Assembly: GCA_039519185.1 (NCBI GenBank)
Contig: CM076854.1
Span: forward strand, 14,853,192-14,917,191
Direction: 5' to 3'
Source of the DNA: Astragalus membranaceus
Taxonomy: Eukaryota > Streptophyta > Magnoliopsida > Fabales > Fabaceae
DNA: 64,000 nt
The position numbers and the translations under genes were made by a program. How positions within the stretch are numbered: the stretch's first letter is position 1; the number at the start of each line of letters is the position of its first letter. Shown piece after piece: positions 17,764-28,165 of the stretch. Under the pieces are notes generated by a model that did not search any database, was not told the origin of the DNA, and saw only the letters and a list, made by a program, of their open reading frames with translations.

Positions 17764-19640
17764 GCCTCTGAAACATAGGTTCCCAAGATTGTTCTCCATT
17801 TCCCTCCAAAAGATGAAAAGATAGCAAATATGGGCTTCTGGGATGGCCTACAGTGGCATTGGAACCTCATTTGGCGAAGGAGCCTCTTCCAATGGGAAGT
17901 AGCGCAATTTAAATCTCTCATGGACTACCTCTAGGATGTGCACCTGTCAAAACACACCAAAGATAAAATGTGGTGGCAGTTTGATATCAAAGGTGAGTTC
18001 TCTGTTAAATCCTTTGTCAGAGCCTGGTTGCCTGAGGATAATGCTATTGGTAGCTAGAGTTCGGTCTGGAAGGACTTGCCCGACCTAGAGCTGAACTCTT
18101 GTTGTGGTTCGCCCTCCAAGGAAAACTAAACACAGGGAATAGACTAAGGAAGCTACTTCTGATGGGCGATAATGAAGTCTCTTGCCCGTTGTGCAATTAT
18201 GAGGAAGAAACCATCCAACACCTGTTCTTACATTGTCAATATTCCTGGCTTATTTGGGCAGGGGATTTATAATGGTGGAACGTGCAATTCCCCATTGCCG
18301 CCAGTTGTAATCAGTGGTTCAAAGTATGGTGTGGATATTTTGATGAACCCTTCTGCAAGAAATTGTGGATATCCCTACTATATGTGATTCTTTGGTCCAT
18401 CTGGAATATTCGGAACAGGGTGGTGTTTGACAAGGTTGAAGTGGACTGGGACCAAGAGGCTTTTCAAATCAAGCTAAGGTTGTGCTTTTGGATGAAAGGT
18501 TGGGAATCTGAGTGCCCTTATAACCCAAGCCAGTTAGTCTCAAACCTACATGAGGTGTGTTCTTGGAGAAAAGTTCCCAAACCCCGCGAGATTGTGCCCT
18601 TGCAACCGCCACCCCACAGATCATGGAAATGGAACGTTGACGGTTCTGCCAAAGGCAAACCAGGCCCGATGGGCATTGGAGGGGTCTTGCGGAATGATAG
18701 GGGTTGTATCTTAACAAAATTCGCGGCATCGGTTGGACTTAGAGACTCAAATGAAGCGGAGTTCTTAGCAATAGTTTTCGCTCTTGAAATCTCAGTTGAA
18801 AAGGAATGGCTGAAGCAGGGTATCCTTGTGATAGAGTCGCACTCTAAAGTGGCACTTGCTTGGGTTTAATCCTCGTGTCCATGGAATCTCCGATTCTACG
18901 GTAACAAACTAGTGAGTTGTCTTGGTATTTTGGGAGTTTGGAGGAGAGGGGTTGGGACTAATAGTGTAAATTCTTTAGTGATGAGAAGAAAAATTATCCT
19001 CCTAAACCCCCCCCCCCCCCTAAACCCCTCTCCTAGTTTATTTTTGGAGCCCCTCCAAAACCCTCCATATTTGGGGGAGTTTGGAGGGGCTCCAAAAATA
19101 AACTAGGAGAGGGATTTGGGAGGGTTTAGGGGGATAATTTTTCTCCCAATTACTAAAGAATTTACACTATTAATCTCAACCCCTCCCTTCCCCTCCCCTC
19201 CAAACTCCCAAACACACCCTTAAAGAATGTTACCTTTACTCATACAATTAGAGAGGTTAACCAAATTGCCGACAACCTCACGAAAGAAGGTGCCTCCATG
19301 GAAAGGCCAATGGGTAAGGTGGTCCCCTTAGGAGATGAATCTTTATCAATTGGAGCTTGTGTGATAAACAAGCATTTTTCTTCTATCTTATTATGCTGTT
19401 ATGAATCTCATGGAGTTTTGCTTGATTCTCTCTTTTTCCGACGGGTGTTTACCAGCCCCACATGGCACACCGTTGATTATGCAACATCTTCGTGTAAAGC
19501 TTTGAGTCTTTACCAACGTGATGTGGTACAAGTGGTAGATACTTGAGTTAAAGCTTTGTGTACAAATGATCTTTATTATTGTACTTGGCAGAGGTGGACC
19601 CCCGCCCTCTGCTCCTACATATCTCCGGGTAGAGGATCCA
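17764..19640 (+). pseudogene. LINE remnant (right part): zinc-binding and RNase H domains
   Basis: This is the continuation of the LINE cut at 6121. A region at 17770-18060 reads FPRLFSIS and GFWDGLQWHWNLIWRR in shifting frames. A plant reverse-transcriptase zinc-binding module (CPLCNYEEETIQHLFLHC) lies at about 18180-18240. The frame 18282-18869 ends in an RNase H domain (WNVDGSAKGKPGPMGIGGVLRN, with SNEAEFLAIVFALE). A stop at 18867-18869 and a foldback MITE at 18924 interrupt it. The RNase H end (HTIREVNQIADNLTKEG) resumes after the MITE at about 19240-19290. Multiple stops and shifts make it dead. The 3' boundary is uncertain. Confidence 0.85.
18924..19218. mobile_element. foldback MITE inside the LINE RNase H domain
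   Basis: A 295-bp near-palindrome. Its left half (GGAGTTTGG..., TAGTGTAAATTCTTTAG, CCTAAACCCC) recurs as reverse complement in the right half, with long imperfect arms around a short loop near 19070. Ends read GGTATTTTGGGAG and, inverted, GGTGTGTTTGGGAG. A 3-bp CTT flanks both ends (18921-18923, 19219-19221). The 3-bp TSD and end sequence suggest a PIF/Harbinger (Tourist-like) MITE, though CTT is not the usual TWA target. It interrupts the LINE domain. Confidence 0.7.
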
Positions 19641-19719
19641 AATGAAACACAAATAAGATTAAAAACAAGTATAAACAAAAGTTAACACCTAATATTTTTT
19701 TAAAAGAATTTTCTAATTA

Positions 19720-19760
19720 GCCGGACAAAATTAGGGTATAACACACACCCCTTAATAGAG
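19720..19760 (-). mobile_element. short remnant resembling a Tat/Ogre LTR start
   Basis: GCCGGACAAAATTAGGGTAT followed by AACA and CACACCCCTTAATAG closely resembles the junction of LTR and PPT of the Tat element at about 57332-57367 (GCCGGACAAAATTGGGGTAT, GACA, then a C-rich PPT complement). Read on the minus strand it would be PPT then LTR start. No more of the element is visible. Confidence 0.35.
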
Positions 19761-19774
19761 GATCCGATTTCTGT

Positions 19775-19933
19775 GTAGTCAAGCAGTCTACTAATTGGGA
19801 GCTGTCCGATTAAGATCGGACGGTCCAGATTTCAAATTCGGTTTTTTATTAAATAAAAATAAGAAACTACTACTCAAATCTAAACCGCCCGATCTTAATC
19901 GGACGGCTCCCAATTAGCCGACTGCTTGACTGC
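19775..19933. mobile_element. small inverted-repeat element (MITE-like)
   Basis: Arms of about 58 bp (19775-19832 and 19876-19933) are reverse complements with few mismatches and share a GATTAAGATCGGACGG core around a 43-bp AT-rich loop. A TSD could not be fixed, so the superfamily is open. It could fold as a long RNA hairpin if transcribed. Confidence 0.65.
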
Positions 19934-19979
19934 ACAAGCAGTCCGACTGCATTACATCCAATCACTACAACAGATTTGA

Positions 19980-20240
19980 TGATTGGGAGCGCTTTTTTTA
20001 GGCCATAAGTAGCGCTTTCGGGCGCTCCAAAAGCTTGCGCTCCTGTTGTCAATCCCCCAAAGGTAGCGCTCGCAAAGCGCTACCAATAAACAGGCAAGAG
20101 GAGCGCTTTTTAGTACAAGCGCTCCTTATGGTCTTAGCGCACATAGGCATAAGGAGCGCTTGTACTAAAAAGCGCTCATTATGCCTAGGTGCACTAAGAC
20201 CATAAGTAGCGCTTTGTCTAGAAAGCGCTACCTATGCCTA
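19980..20240. repeat. CACTA-1 subterminal AGCGCT array with a 30-bp perfect palindrome
   Basis: About a dozen AGCGCT or near copies occur in 260 bp. Arms 20101-20130 and 20148-20177 are perfect 30-bp reverse complements beginning GAGCGCTTTTTAGTAC, separated by 17 bp. A second smaller inverted pair, GTAGCGCT..AGCGCTAC, lies at about 20063-20083. Confidence 0.85.
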
Positions 20241-20421
20241 ATGGTTTGTAAAAAAAATTGTGTCTGTTTCTTCTCTATTACCAATTCGAAGCTCCCTGCA
20301 ACCAGAAACCAACAAACAGCAACAACAACCAGCAACCAACAACAAACTTCCAAATACAATTCCAAATCAAAAACCAATTTCAAATCAAATTCCAACTAAT
20401 TTATAAATCCAACATAGATAT

Positions 20422-20423
<2 letters not shown>

Positions 20424-20486
<63 letters not shown>
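20424..20486. repeat. (AT)n microsatellite
   Basis: A pure AT run of about 30 units within the 3' part of CACTA-1. A second, shorter AT run lies at about 21327-21365 in an intron of the CACTA-1 gene. Confidence 0.9.
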
Positions 20487-20491
<5 letters not shown>

Positions 20492-20614
20492 CACAATAAA
20501 CATATGTGCCAACAAAAATTACATAAATCCTCATGTACCAAAAGATCAACAAAAATGACAACATATCATCCAATATGAGATACTACAAAATTAGGATATC
20601 CAAAAAAAATTACA

Positions 20615-21324
20615 TCAATATCGATTTGCATTAATCAAACCGGCAACATGACGACACCACTCTCCTTTGAGCTCAATAAGTTCCTCATCAGAAAATTGAG
20701 CTCCACACTCGGGAAAATACTGAAAAAATAAAATAAAATGAACTTAGAATTATATCAATATCAATTAGATATTGAATTACTTGTCAAAAAACAAACTATC
20801 AAATTACATACATGGATTGGGATTTCTATTTGGTTGTGAGTGATGATGTCCTTCATAAACTTCATTACATAGTACCCGCAATCATAGCCGTTTGGTTGTT
20901 TGGGACCCTATAAAACAAAAGATTACTTAGTTATTAAATTTAATTAATTACATATGCATAAGAATATTGATTATAAACTTACTTTTATTGCTATCCATTT
21001 TGTAGAAGATGATCATTTTCTGTACGCAGTCCTGACATCACGCAATCCCCAATAAGTTGTCAAAGCACTGAAACAACATCATATATAACTATATTAATCG
21101 AAATATACATAATTTAAATTATGAAATATACGAGGGATCTAAATACACACCTATTAAATACTCTCACCAACTTGGGGTAGTTGTTGTAATGACCTAACAT
21201 CGAATCCAAATAGAAAATCACATCTCTTTTGGGATCAACTACCAACAATATCCAATGGTTCCTATAAAAATTTTGAATAATCAAATTAATGACAAATATT
21301 TCACAAATACATGTTATATACGAT

Positions 21325-21367
<43 letters not shown>

Positions 21368-24093
21368 TTAAATTACTTACCCTAAGTTGATGGGTGCCAA
21401 AAACAAAGTATCACAGCTTAATTGATGTGATAGCGTCGAGCGCCGATCGATATTGGCTTTAACATCTGTCTTGTTTCTTTCCATTTGTGCCTTGCATTTT
21501 TCTAGATGTTCTTTTGACATTGTTTTATCCAGGGGGATATTAAGTAGAAAAGTAGTTTCGGGGCATAAGAACTTAAATCTTTGTGTTTGTTCCCTTGGGA
21601 CCAATATCTCATGGTACAAATACCTTTAATTAAAATGTATACAAATTAAAATAATTTAATAATATTAACAATAATAATAATAATAATAATAATAACATCA
21701 ATAGGTGAAATAATAAGATAGATACGTACCTGATATATGCTCTAATAGTACTCGCACTTGCCCACTTGTGATCATATACCACTGCGAGCTCCTCTTGATT
21801 CAAAGTCAATGCTTGCTCCTCTCCAAAAATTTCTTTAGCCATCAATAACTCTATTATGGTGTCACTATCCATGTGGTTTGACGCATGGATTTTTAAATAA
21901 CTGATGAACTCCATGGGATTATTAGAAGATCTGCCAACAATAGACGGGGAATGTCGGGATTCAATCCTATTCCCACTAGCTATTTACCGAGACACTCTTG
22001 TCTTTCCAGCAATAAAAGGGGAATGTTGGGATTCAATCTCATTCCCGCTAGCTATTTGCCGAGACACTTTTGTAGTGTCAGCAATAAAAGGGGATTCGCC
22101 AACATTCCCAGTAACTTTGTCACCCTTTCCAGCAGCAGTAGAAGAGAAATGTTGAGATCTTCCTTTGCCAACACTCCCACTAACTTTCGATTTTGCCCTT
22201 TGGGATACCTATATATTTGGAAAGATAATTAGTTAGTAACAAATATAGTTGGAAAGATATTATATGACAATGATATAATAAACTACTAACAAATATACTG
22301 TCACTTACGTTGATAAGGTTTACTGGCCATGCAACAAAGGTACCAATTGCATCATCCACAGTCATGATCTCTATACTGTTTACTGGTACAGGCAAGTTTG
22401 CATCCCCTACAATTGCAACGTCAACTCTGACCCTCAAATGATTTTCGGGTATGGGTAGATTATGCAGTAAGGTGCCCAGTTCGTTACAAATTAATCCTCT
22501 TGCGACCAATTTAAGCGGATTTGATATATATAGTTCACAATCATTATTGTTACCCTAAATCAATGATAAACAAAAATTAGAATATGTATAAATTGATGTA
22601 ATATGTAGGAGAAAAAGATGATCTAATGATTAATACCTCATTGGACGCAATGGTACAACTACCTCTGAAGCTATCAAGCTTAGGGGATGGTAGATCAGTC
22701 CTTGGTACAACCCTATCTTTTAGTTCCGCAACTTCATCCATTAGCTTGAACACCATTTGTTCCAACCGGCTTTCTCTACTTTCCTTTTTGTTATGCTTAT
22801 TTGGACCCCATAAAGAGGTCGGGGTAACACCAAATCCCAAACCTCTTAGACGGCCTGAATACTCTTCACGTTCCAAAGCACGGCCAAGGATGTCATTCTC
22901 ACCATCACAATCAATTATCCCTCCTTGTTCTATTGATTGCGATATAGATTCCTGATTCACAAAAATTATAAGTATGATAAAGTAAGTTAATCACACCATC
23001 TTTGTTTACAAAACAATTTTAATTTTATCATACTTACAATTCTTTGAGACACCTCTTTCATTTTCGGATCGCTAATCACATCATCTTTGTTTGCCCGGGA
23101 TTCTAGCCACAAAACATGCCGGTCAATGGATTCTTGAGTTGGATCTTTCCCGGCCACCACTAGCTGTTAAAATTTACCAATTGTTAATAAATATATCAAA
23201 AGATTCATTTATAACAGTGAAAGTTGAAATAAAGGATGTTGTGCCTACCATTTTTTCTTCATAGTCTGAATAACCCTTAACACCGCCTCTATAAGGGTAA
23301 TCAGGACTTCTTGCTCTCTCTCGATTTTCATTGCATAATGTCTATATAGACACATAAATATACATTAATGCATAATAATTGTCAAATATAGTTTAGTTAA
23401 AAGGAAATTGTACAAACCAAGAAGTCCTCATCTTCGGTGCGTTTGGTTATAAAGACATTCCAATCCTCCTGTGTTATAATACCACTATATAGTGGTGGGG
23501 GATGGTGTATGAGGTTCCCTTCATCATCTGTCATCCATCTATTTTTTAGGGTAGTTCTGAACTTCCTATGTAACCTTCAAGCTTTCATAAGGCAGAATTC
23601 TTTCCGAGACCCATCCACATCAAAATAAGCCTGCTTACGCACAAACAATGAAAAGATTATAAATATATGGTTACATAATTATAAAAGAAGATAACTATAT
23701 AGATTACGTTTATATACCTGGATCAAACACCATATCTCTTCTTTGAGTCTTTGCAAAGCGAGATTTTGTTTATCTTGCCATCTATTGAGTGTAATCGGTA
23801 CCATTTGCTTCACTTTAGTACCAATGAAGCTAGTCAGCTGTTTACCATTTGGACCAAATGGTTGGCCTTTAACATTCCGTTGGACCTGCATTATTACTTA
23901 TGTAAATTAGATAACAAACAGTTTAAACTAAGTAATAAATTTAGTTAATTAATAAGTATCTTACTGGAAGTTTAGGAAGTCCTTTACTCGGCCGATTGAT
24001 GATATTCTTTTTAACGGTCATTCCACGACTATAGGCCTTTTTTGGGGGCTCATGATCACTATCATGCCCACTATCATGGCTATGCGATGTCAT
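20615..24093 (-). pseudogene. CACTA-1 accessory gene: transposase_24-like and Ulp1-type protease, 13 exons
   Basis: Thirteen exons with GT/AG borders keep one frame (minus strand): 24093-23965, 23885-23718, 23630-23418, 23341-23249, 23163-23038, 22951-22637, 22554-22309, 22208-21730, 21623-21381, 21261-21151, 21067-20983, 20907-20812, 20719-20615; about 802 codons. Exons 2-6 resemble plant transposase_24 (GQPFGPNGKQLTSFIG; LGRALEREEYSGRLRGLGFG). Exon 7 resembles DUF8039 (LPVPVNSIEIMTVDDAIGTF). Exons 9-13 are a C48/Ulp1 cysteine protease: His in NHWILLVVD, Asp in FYLDSM, Gln and Cys in PKQPNGYDCGYYV. Three in-frame stops kill it: 23577-23579 (TGA, exon 3), 21984-21986 (TAA, exon 8) and 21013-21015 (TGA, exon 11). 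Exon 8 has an internal tandem duplication. Such fusions are known in plant CACTA elements; their role is unclear. Confidence 0.85.
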
Positions 24094-24499
24094 CTGACCT
24101 GCGATAAAACATAATCAGTGTTATTGTTATATTTATGCAAAAGACCGACAAAAAAATAAATAACCATTTGTCATACCCCAATTTTGTCCGGCTTACGTCC
24201 AAACCCTAATTTTCCACACAAAAATAAATTATGCATCATTTTTAGGGTTAGAATGCACGTTTTGGGAAGTTAAAGTCAAAAAGGGCATTTTGGCCATTTC
24301 TCACAAAAAGGTCTCTAAAAACAATTTTTGCAATAAGCCTCATGCATCAAATTAGGGTTTTTGAAAATGTGTTATGTATGCATGGCAAGTTTTGAAAAAT
24401 ATGTTATGCATGGCAAGCTTTGGGAAATTTTTTATACACTATGGCCTAAACCTAAAAACATTTTTAGGCAAAGCAAAAATCAATTTCTATTTTGTTCTT

Positions 24500-24930
24500 A
24501 TGGCCAAGAATCGATTTATACCTTTTTCCTAAGCCATGAAAATCGATTCTTTATCTCACCTATAGGCCGATAATCGATTTCCCTTGCCTATGTTTAAAGC
24601 ATGAAATCGATTTCTACACATACTCATGCAAAAGCTAAGAATCGATTTCCTTAAATTTTAAAAGACTATGAAATCAATTTTCAGGATCTCCAAATGTCCT
24701 GAAAATCGATTCCTACCTTTTTCCATAGGCCATATAATCGATTCTTATCATTTCCAAAAATAAAGAATCGATTCCTACATATTTCCAAAGGCCACATAAT
24801 CGATTTCCAGGATCTCCTAAAGGCCATGAATCGATTCCTCCCTATTTCAACTAATCAAACAATCGATTCTTTTAATTTCTAAAGGCAATGAATCGATTAT
24901 ACACTTGTTACACTTCATACAATAATCGAT
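24500..24930. repeat. array of AATCGATT palindromes in the solo LTR
   Basis: About 13 copies of ATCGAT, mostly as AATCGATT, spaced roughly 20-45 bp apart, plus a few decayed copies. The same array, expanded, is in the sister LTR at 56461-57015. Confidence 0.85.
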
Positions 24931-26187
24931 TCTTCACTTACATTAATTGTCTTTTCAAAAATTCTACTGTTGCCTAAGCCTATAAATACGTAGGTGTGAT
25001 TTTCATTTCACACACACATCTCAGAAGATCAGAGAAGAATTGCTCCAGAGACAGACATTTCACAAGATCAGAGAAGACAATTCTCGCAAATCTCATTTTC
25101 CAGAAACCCATTTTTGCGAGATCCCTCACATTTTAGAAAAAACTCTTCTACGCTTTATTTTTGCTCTATTCGCTCCGTTGGTCCGTCTGAGCTGATCTCC
25201 TGGAAGAGTTAGTCGGGGTTTGCGTTCTTCAGAGTTGTAATATCTGCCTTCATCAGAGGTATTTCAGTCTTTACATTTGTTAATATTTAATCATTGTGAT
25301 CCATGCCAAAATTGCCCTATGTGATTTAATTTAGCTATAGTGTCATTGGTGATGATGAACCACATGATTCCCACTTATGCCTAGTGCATCATTTTCTAAG
25401 TGGTGAAGATGGTCTCAGATGATTCAACCTCCCTCTCTCAAACCCTTTCAAAAAACATTTTTCATTAGAACTACGTCGCTTTGATTCTCATTTGAGATAC
25501 GTAGGAGCGAGCCACGTTCTCGTCAAGTGCAACAAATAAAAAAATCCTTTTCAACCGTAAACAAATCATTTTCACAAAACAAACAAAAAGAATCATTTTC
25601 AAACCCATTGTTGCTAGTAGCTCATCAGAGCCTTTGTTCGTTTGGCTATTAGTAGGCAATGTCCTTTTCTCCTAAAAATAATAAACGATGATCCATCATA
25701 ACCTTTGTTAGTTTGATCATCGTGCAAACCAACCTGTAACACCCCGGTATTTCTATCTACTAAAAATACCCAAGTGCACCATAGTAACACATCAGAGATA
25801 TATTTCCTGCTTAGACACTGAATATCACTATAAATTTTTCGCTGAATATAACCCAAACAGTCTTATTTACAACAAGACAATATGGTTCTCAGACCATATA
25901 CCATCAGCAATTATAGTATTCAGTATCATACAAGAAAGCGGAAGAAAGATATACCTTAAATACATAATGTCTTAGTATACAGACAACAGAAGGGAAATAA
26001 GCTTAAACATAAAGCTAGGCTATCAGCAACCAGTCCGAGCTCAACCTACTCGTGCCTCTTGGATTTCCGCTGTCCCTGTGTCTCTGTAAATCAACAACAA
26101 TTAAACAGTGAGATACAATCTCAGTGAGTTCTACCGAGACCCCTACTAACTCTCTCGGTCCAATTATGAAATCGTTTTAATTCAATA

Positions 26188-26372
26188 CGGCATCGGCTGC
26201 GCGAACGCTACCCCCGATGGACCGCATAAAACATTTTAACAGATTACCGCTGACGCGAACGAAGAACCCGGTAACCTATTAGTTTAGTACGATACCGCTG
26301 ACGCGAACGAAGAACCCGGTAAACGTACTACAAACAACATAACACCGCTGACGCGAACGCTGCAAGGCGGTG
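26188..26372 (-). promoter_or_regulatory. array of four related hairpins in the Tekay-like LTR
   Basis: Four units share the core CTGACGCGAACG (CTGCGCGAACG in the first) inside stems that differ in sequence but still pair: CATCGG/CCGATG (26191-26219), TTACCG/CGGTAA (26244-26274), GTACG-A-TACCG/CGGTA-AA-CGTAC (26287-26326) and CACCGC/GCGGTG (26343-26372). The same array is at +6,173 and +12,346. In the transcribed (minus) strand it falls in the 3' third of the LTR, probably the R-U5 leader. Confidence 0.6.
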
Positions 26373-27273
26373 AACCCCCTACCAATAGTACCTTCTCCTA
26401 TTGGCATGGAGCCTAGGTAAAAGGATCATGACTGCCTCCCCCTAGTATGTTAAATAATGGGTCGTCACCCAACTCGATATACTTTATACGTATATCTACA
26501 GTACTATGAACCCACGGTCCATCAAATCAGACAATCAATGAAACACTTTAATCCACATTTTATAAAATCCAAGTTCACACTCGCACTCTAGTTGACCGCT
26601 TTTCGACACAATTTTCCATATCAAAAACAATTCATTTTGCCTTAAAAATAGAATATTCAGTTAGGCCTCTGAATAAGCTTTCCAACGCATCTTAGAACAC
26701 CTCAATCGGGTTCCCGGATCAAAAGTTATCGCGAAACGAAAAACAGTGTTTGGTTGCTGAAATTCTGCCAACTGGCGCGCGAGTGGCGCGTGGCGCGCAA
26801 ACGGCGCGCGAGCTGACAGTAAGGTTCTGTCCAGTGGCGCGCGAGTGGCGCGTGGACTGGCAGTAAGGGGGTCTGTCAAGGGCAGATTTTGGCGGTTTCG
26901 CGCGAAAATCGCGATTCCGCTTAATTCCGATTCTCGTTCCGATTGAAAACAGTTTTCACACACATATATTCAGACCCAATCAACATCAAACAATCAATCA
27001 ATCCAATCAAAAACTCAATCAAAACGAATCGTATTAAAACGCGACATATTTTCAAATAACGGTTTTAAATCAAAATCTCTCGAATCAAATCACCAAAAAT
27101 TCCATTTTTAACGCGACGCAACCCGATACTCGCCCCAATCGATTCCTAACCCGAATCAGACAGTATCACATAATATTCCAGTCCAGCGAAAGCGATAAAA
27201 CAGTTTATCAATTAATTCGAAAGACAAAAATCCTAAACGTGAGTAGAACTCACCCTTGAAGCGTGTGCCGACA

Positions 27274-27371
27274 CCGAGACTTCAAAATCACCGAGACTTC
27301 GCCAAATCACCGAGACTTCGCCAAATCACCGAGACTTCGCCAAATCACCGAGACTTCGCCAAATCACCGAG
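27274..27371. repeat. 19-bp tandem repeat in the Tekay-like LTR
   Basis: CCGAGACTTCGCCAAATCA is repeated four times (27291, 27310, 27329, 27348), preceded by a degenerate 17-bp copy at 27274. Identical arrays are in the other two LTR copies (33447-33544, 39620-39717). Confidence 0.92.
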
Positions 27372-28165
27372 TAGCCACACGAACGCTCCCCGCTCCGGCG
27401 ACCCCCAATCCGCTTCCAAAGCTTCCCACTCGATCACGAAACCGCTTTTGACCGGAATGCCGAATTCCTCGAAATCCTCCATGGACACTATTCATCATCT
27501 TCTTCAATCTCAAACCACTATTCACCAAAAACCCCAATTTGATTTTCAATCCCCAAATCACCCAACTCGCTTCCAATCAACGATCCATCATCCTTGGGTT
27601 CGCGCCAAACTCCATCCCAAGCCATCCTTGAGCTTGAACCATCAACAAACCTCCATTTCCTTAAAAATTCGAAAATGGCAAAGTGAGAGAGAGAGAGTTG
27701 ATGATGTTGATGTTGGTACCAAATCGAAGAGGGAGTAACGCTGAGCGTTTTTCGTGTTGGAAGGAAGTCGTTTTGATGAGCGCAAATCCTCCCTTTTTCC
27801 CTTCTTCTTCCTTACCCTTTCTTCTTTCTTCTCTTTTCTTCTTTCTCTTTTCCTCTCTGTTTCTCTTCTCAGCTTCCTTTCCTTTCTTTCAATTCTTTTC
27901 TTTTCCTTTTTCTTTAACACACACACACATACACGTATATACATATATTTATTTAATAAATATACGGCAACGTGGTCAAATTACCATATTGATCGAAATC
28001 TCTTATTTCGATTCCGAAACTTCTTTGATCCGTATTATCCGGTTAACGATCCGATGACAACCAATAATTAATTTTAGCACTCAATAAATTTACCAGTCAA
28101 GTACTAAAATAATTCAATTGGGTTAACATCTAAATAATTCTATCAATTATTTTGCGGATGTTACA

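Larger units (their letters stand above)
25735..28165 (-). repeat. Tekay-like LTR copy 1
   Basis: 2,431 bp, identical to copy 2 in every stretch I compared. It contains the hairpin array (26188-26372), GCGCGC-rich patches (26770-26900), a 19-bp tandem repeat (27274-27371) and a CT-rich tract (27785-27915). The frames 27256-27738 and 27683-28071 lie wholly in the LTR and are not treated as genes. Confidence 0.93.

Noticed and set aside
20181..20578. ORFs near the AT microsatellite
   Set aside because: The protein is largely IYIYIY from the AT repeat; it lies in the 3' part of CACTA-1.
27274..27371. CRISPR-like array
   Set aside because: 19-bp units are directly adjacent with no unique spacers; it is a plant LTR tandem repeat.
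27256..28071. Plus-strand ORFs of 160, 124 and 105 aa (and copies at +6173 and +12346) as host genes
   Set aside because: They lie entirely in the LTRs, antisense to the element, and are built of the 19-bp tandem repeat and a CT-rich tract.
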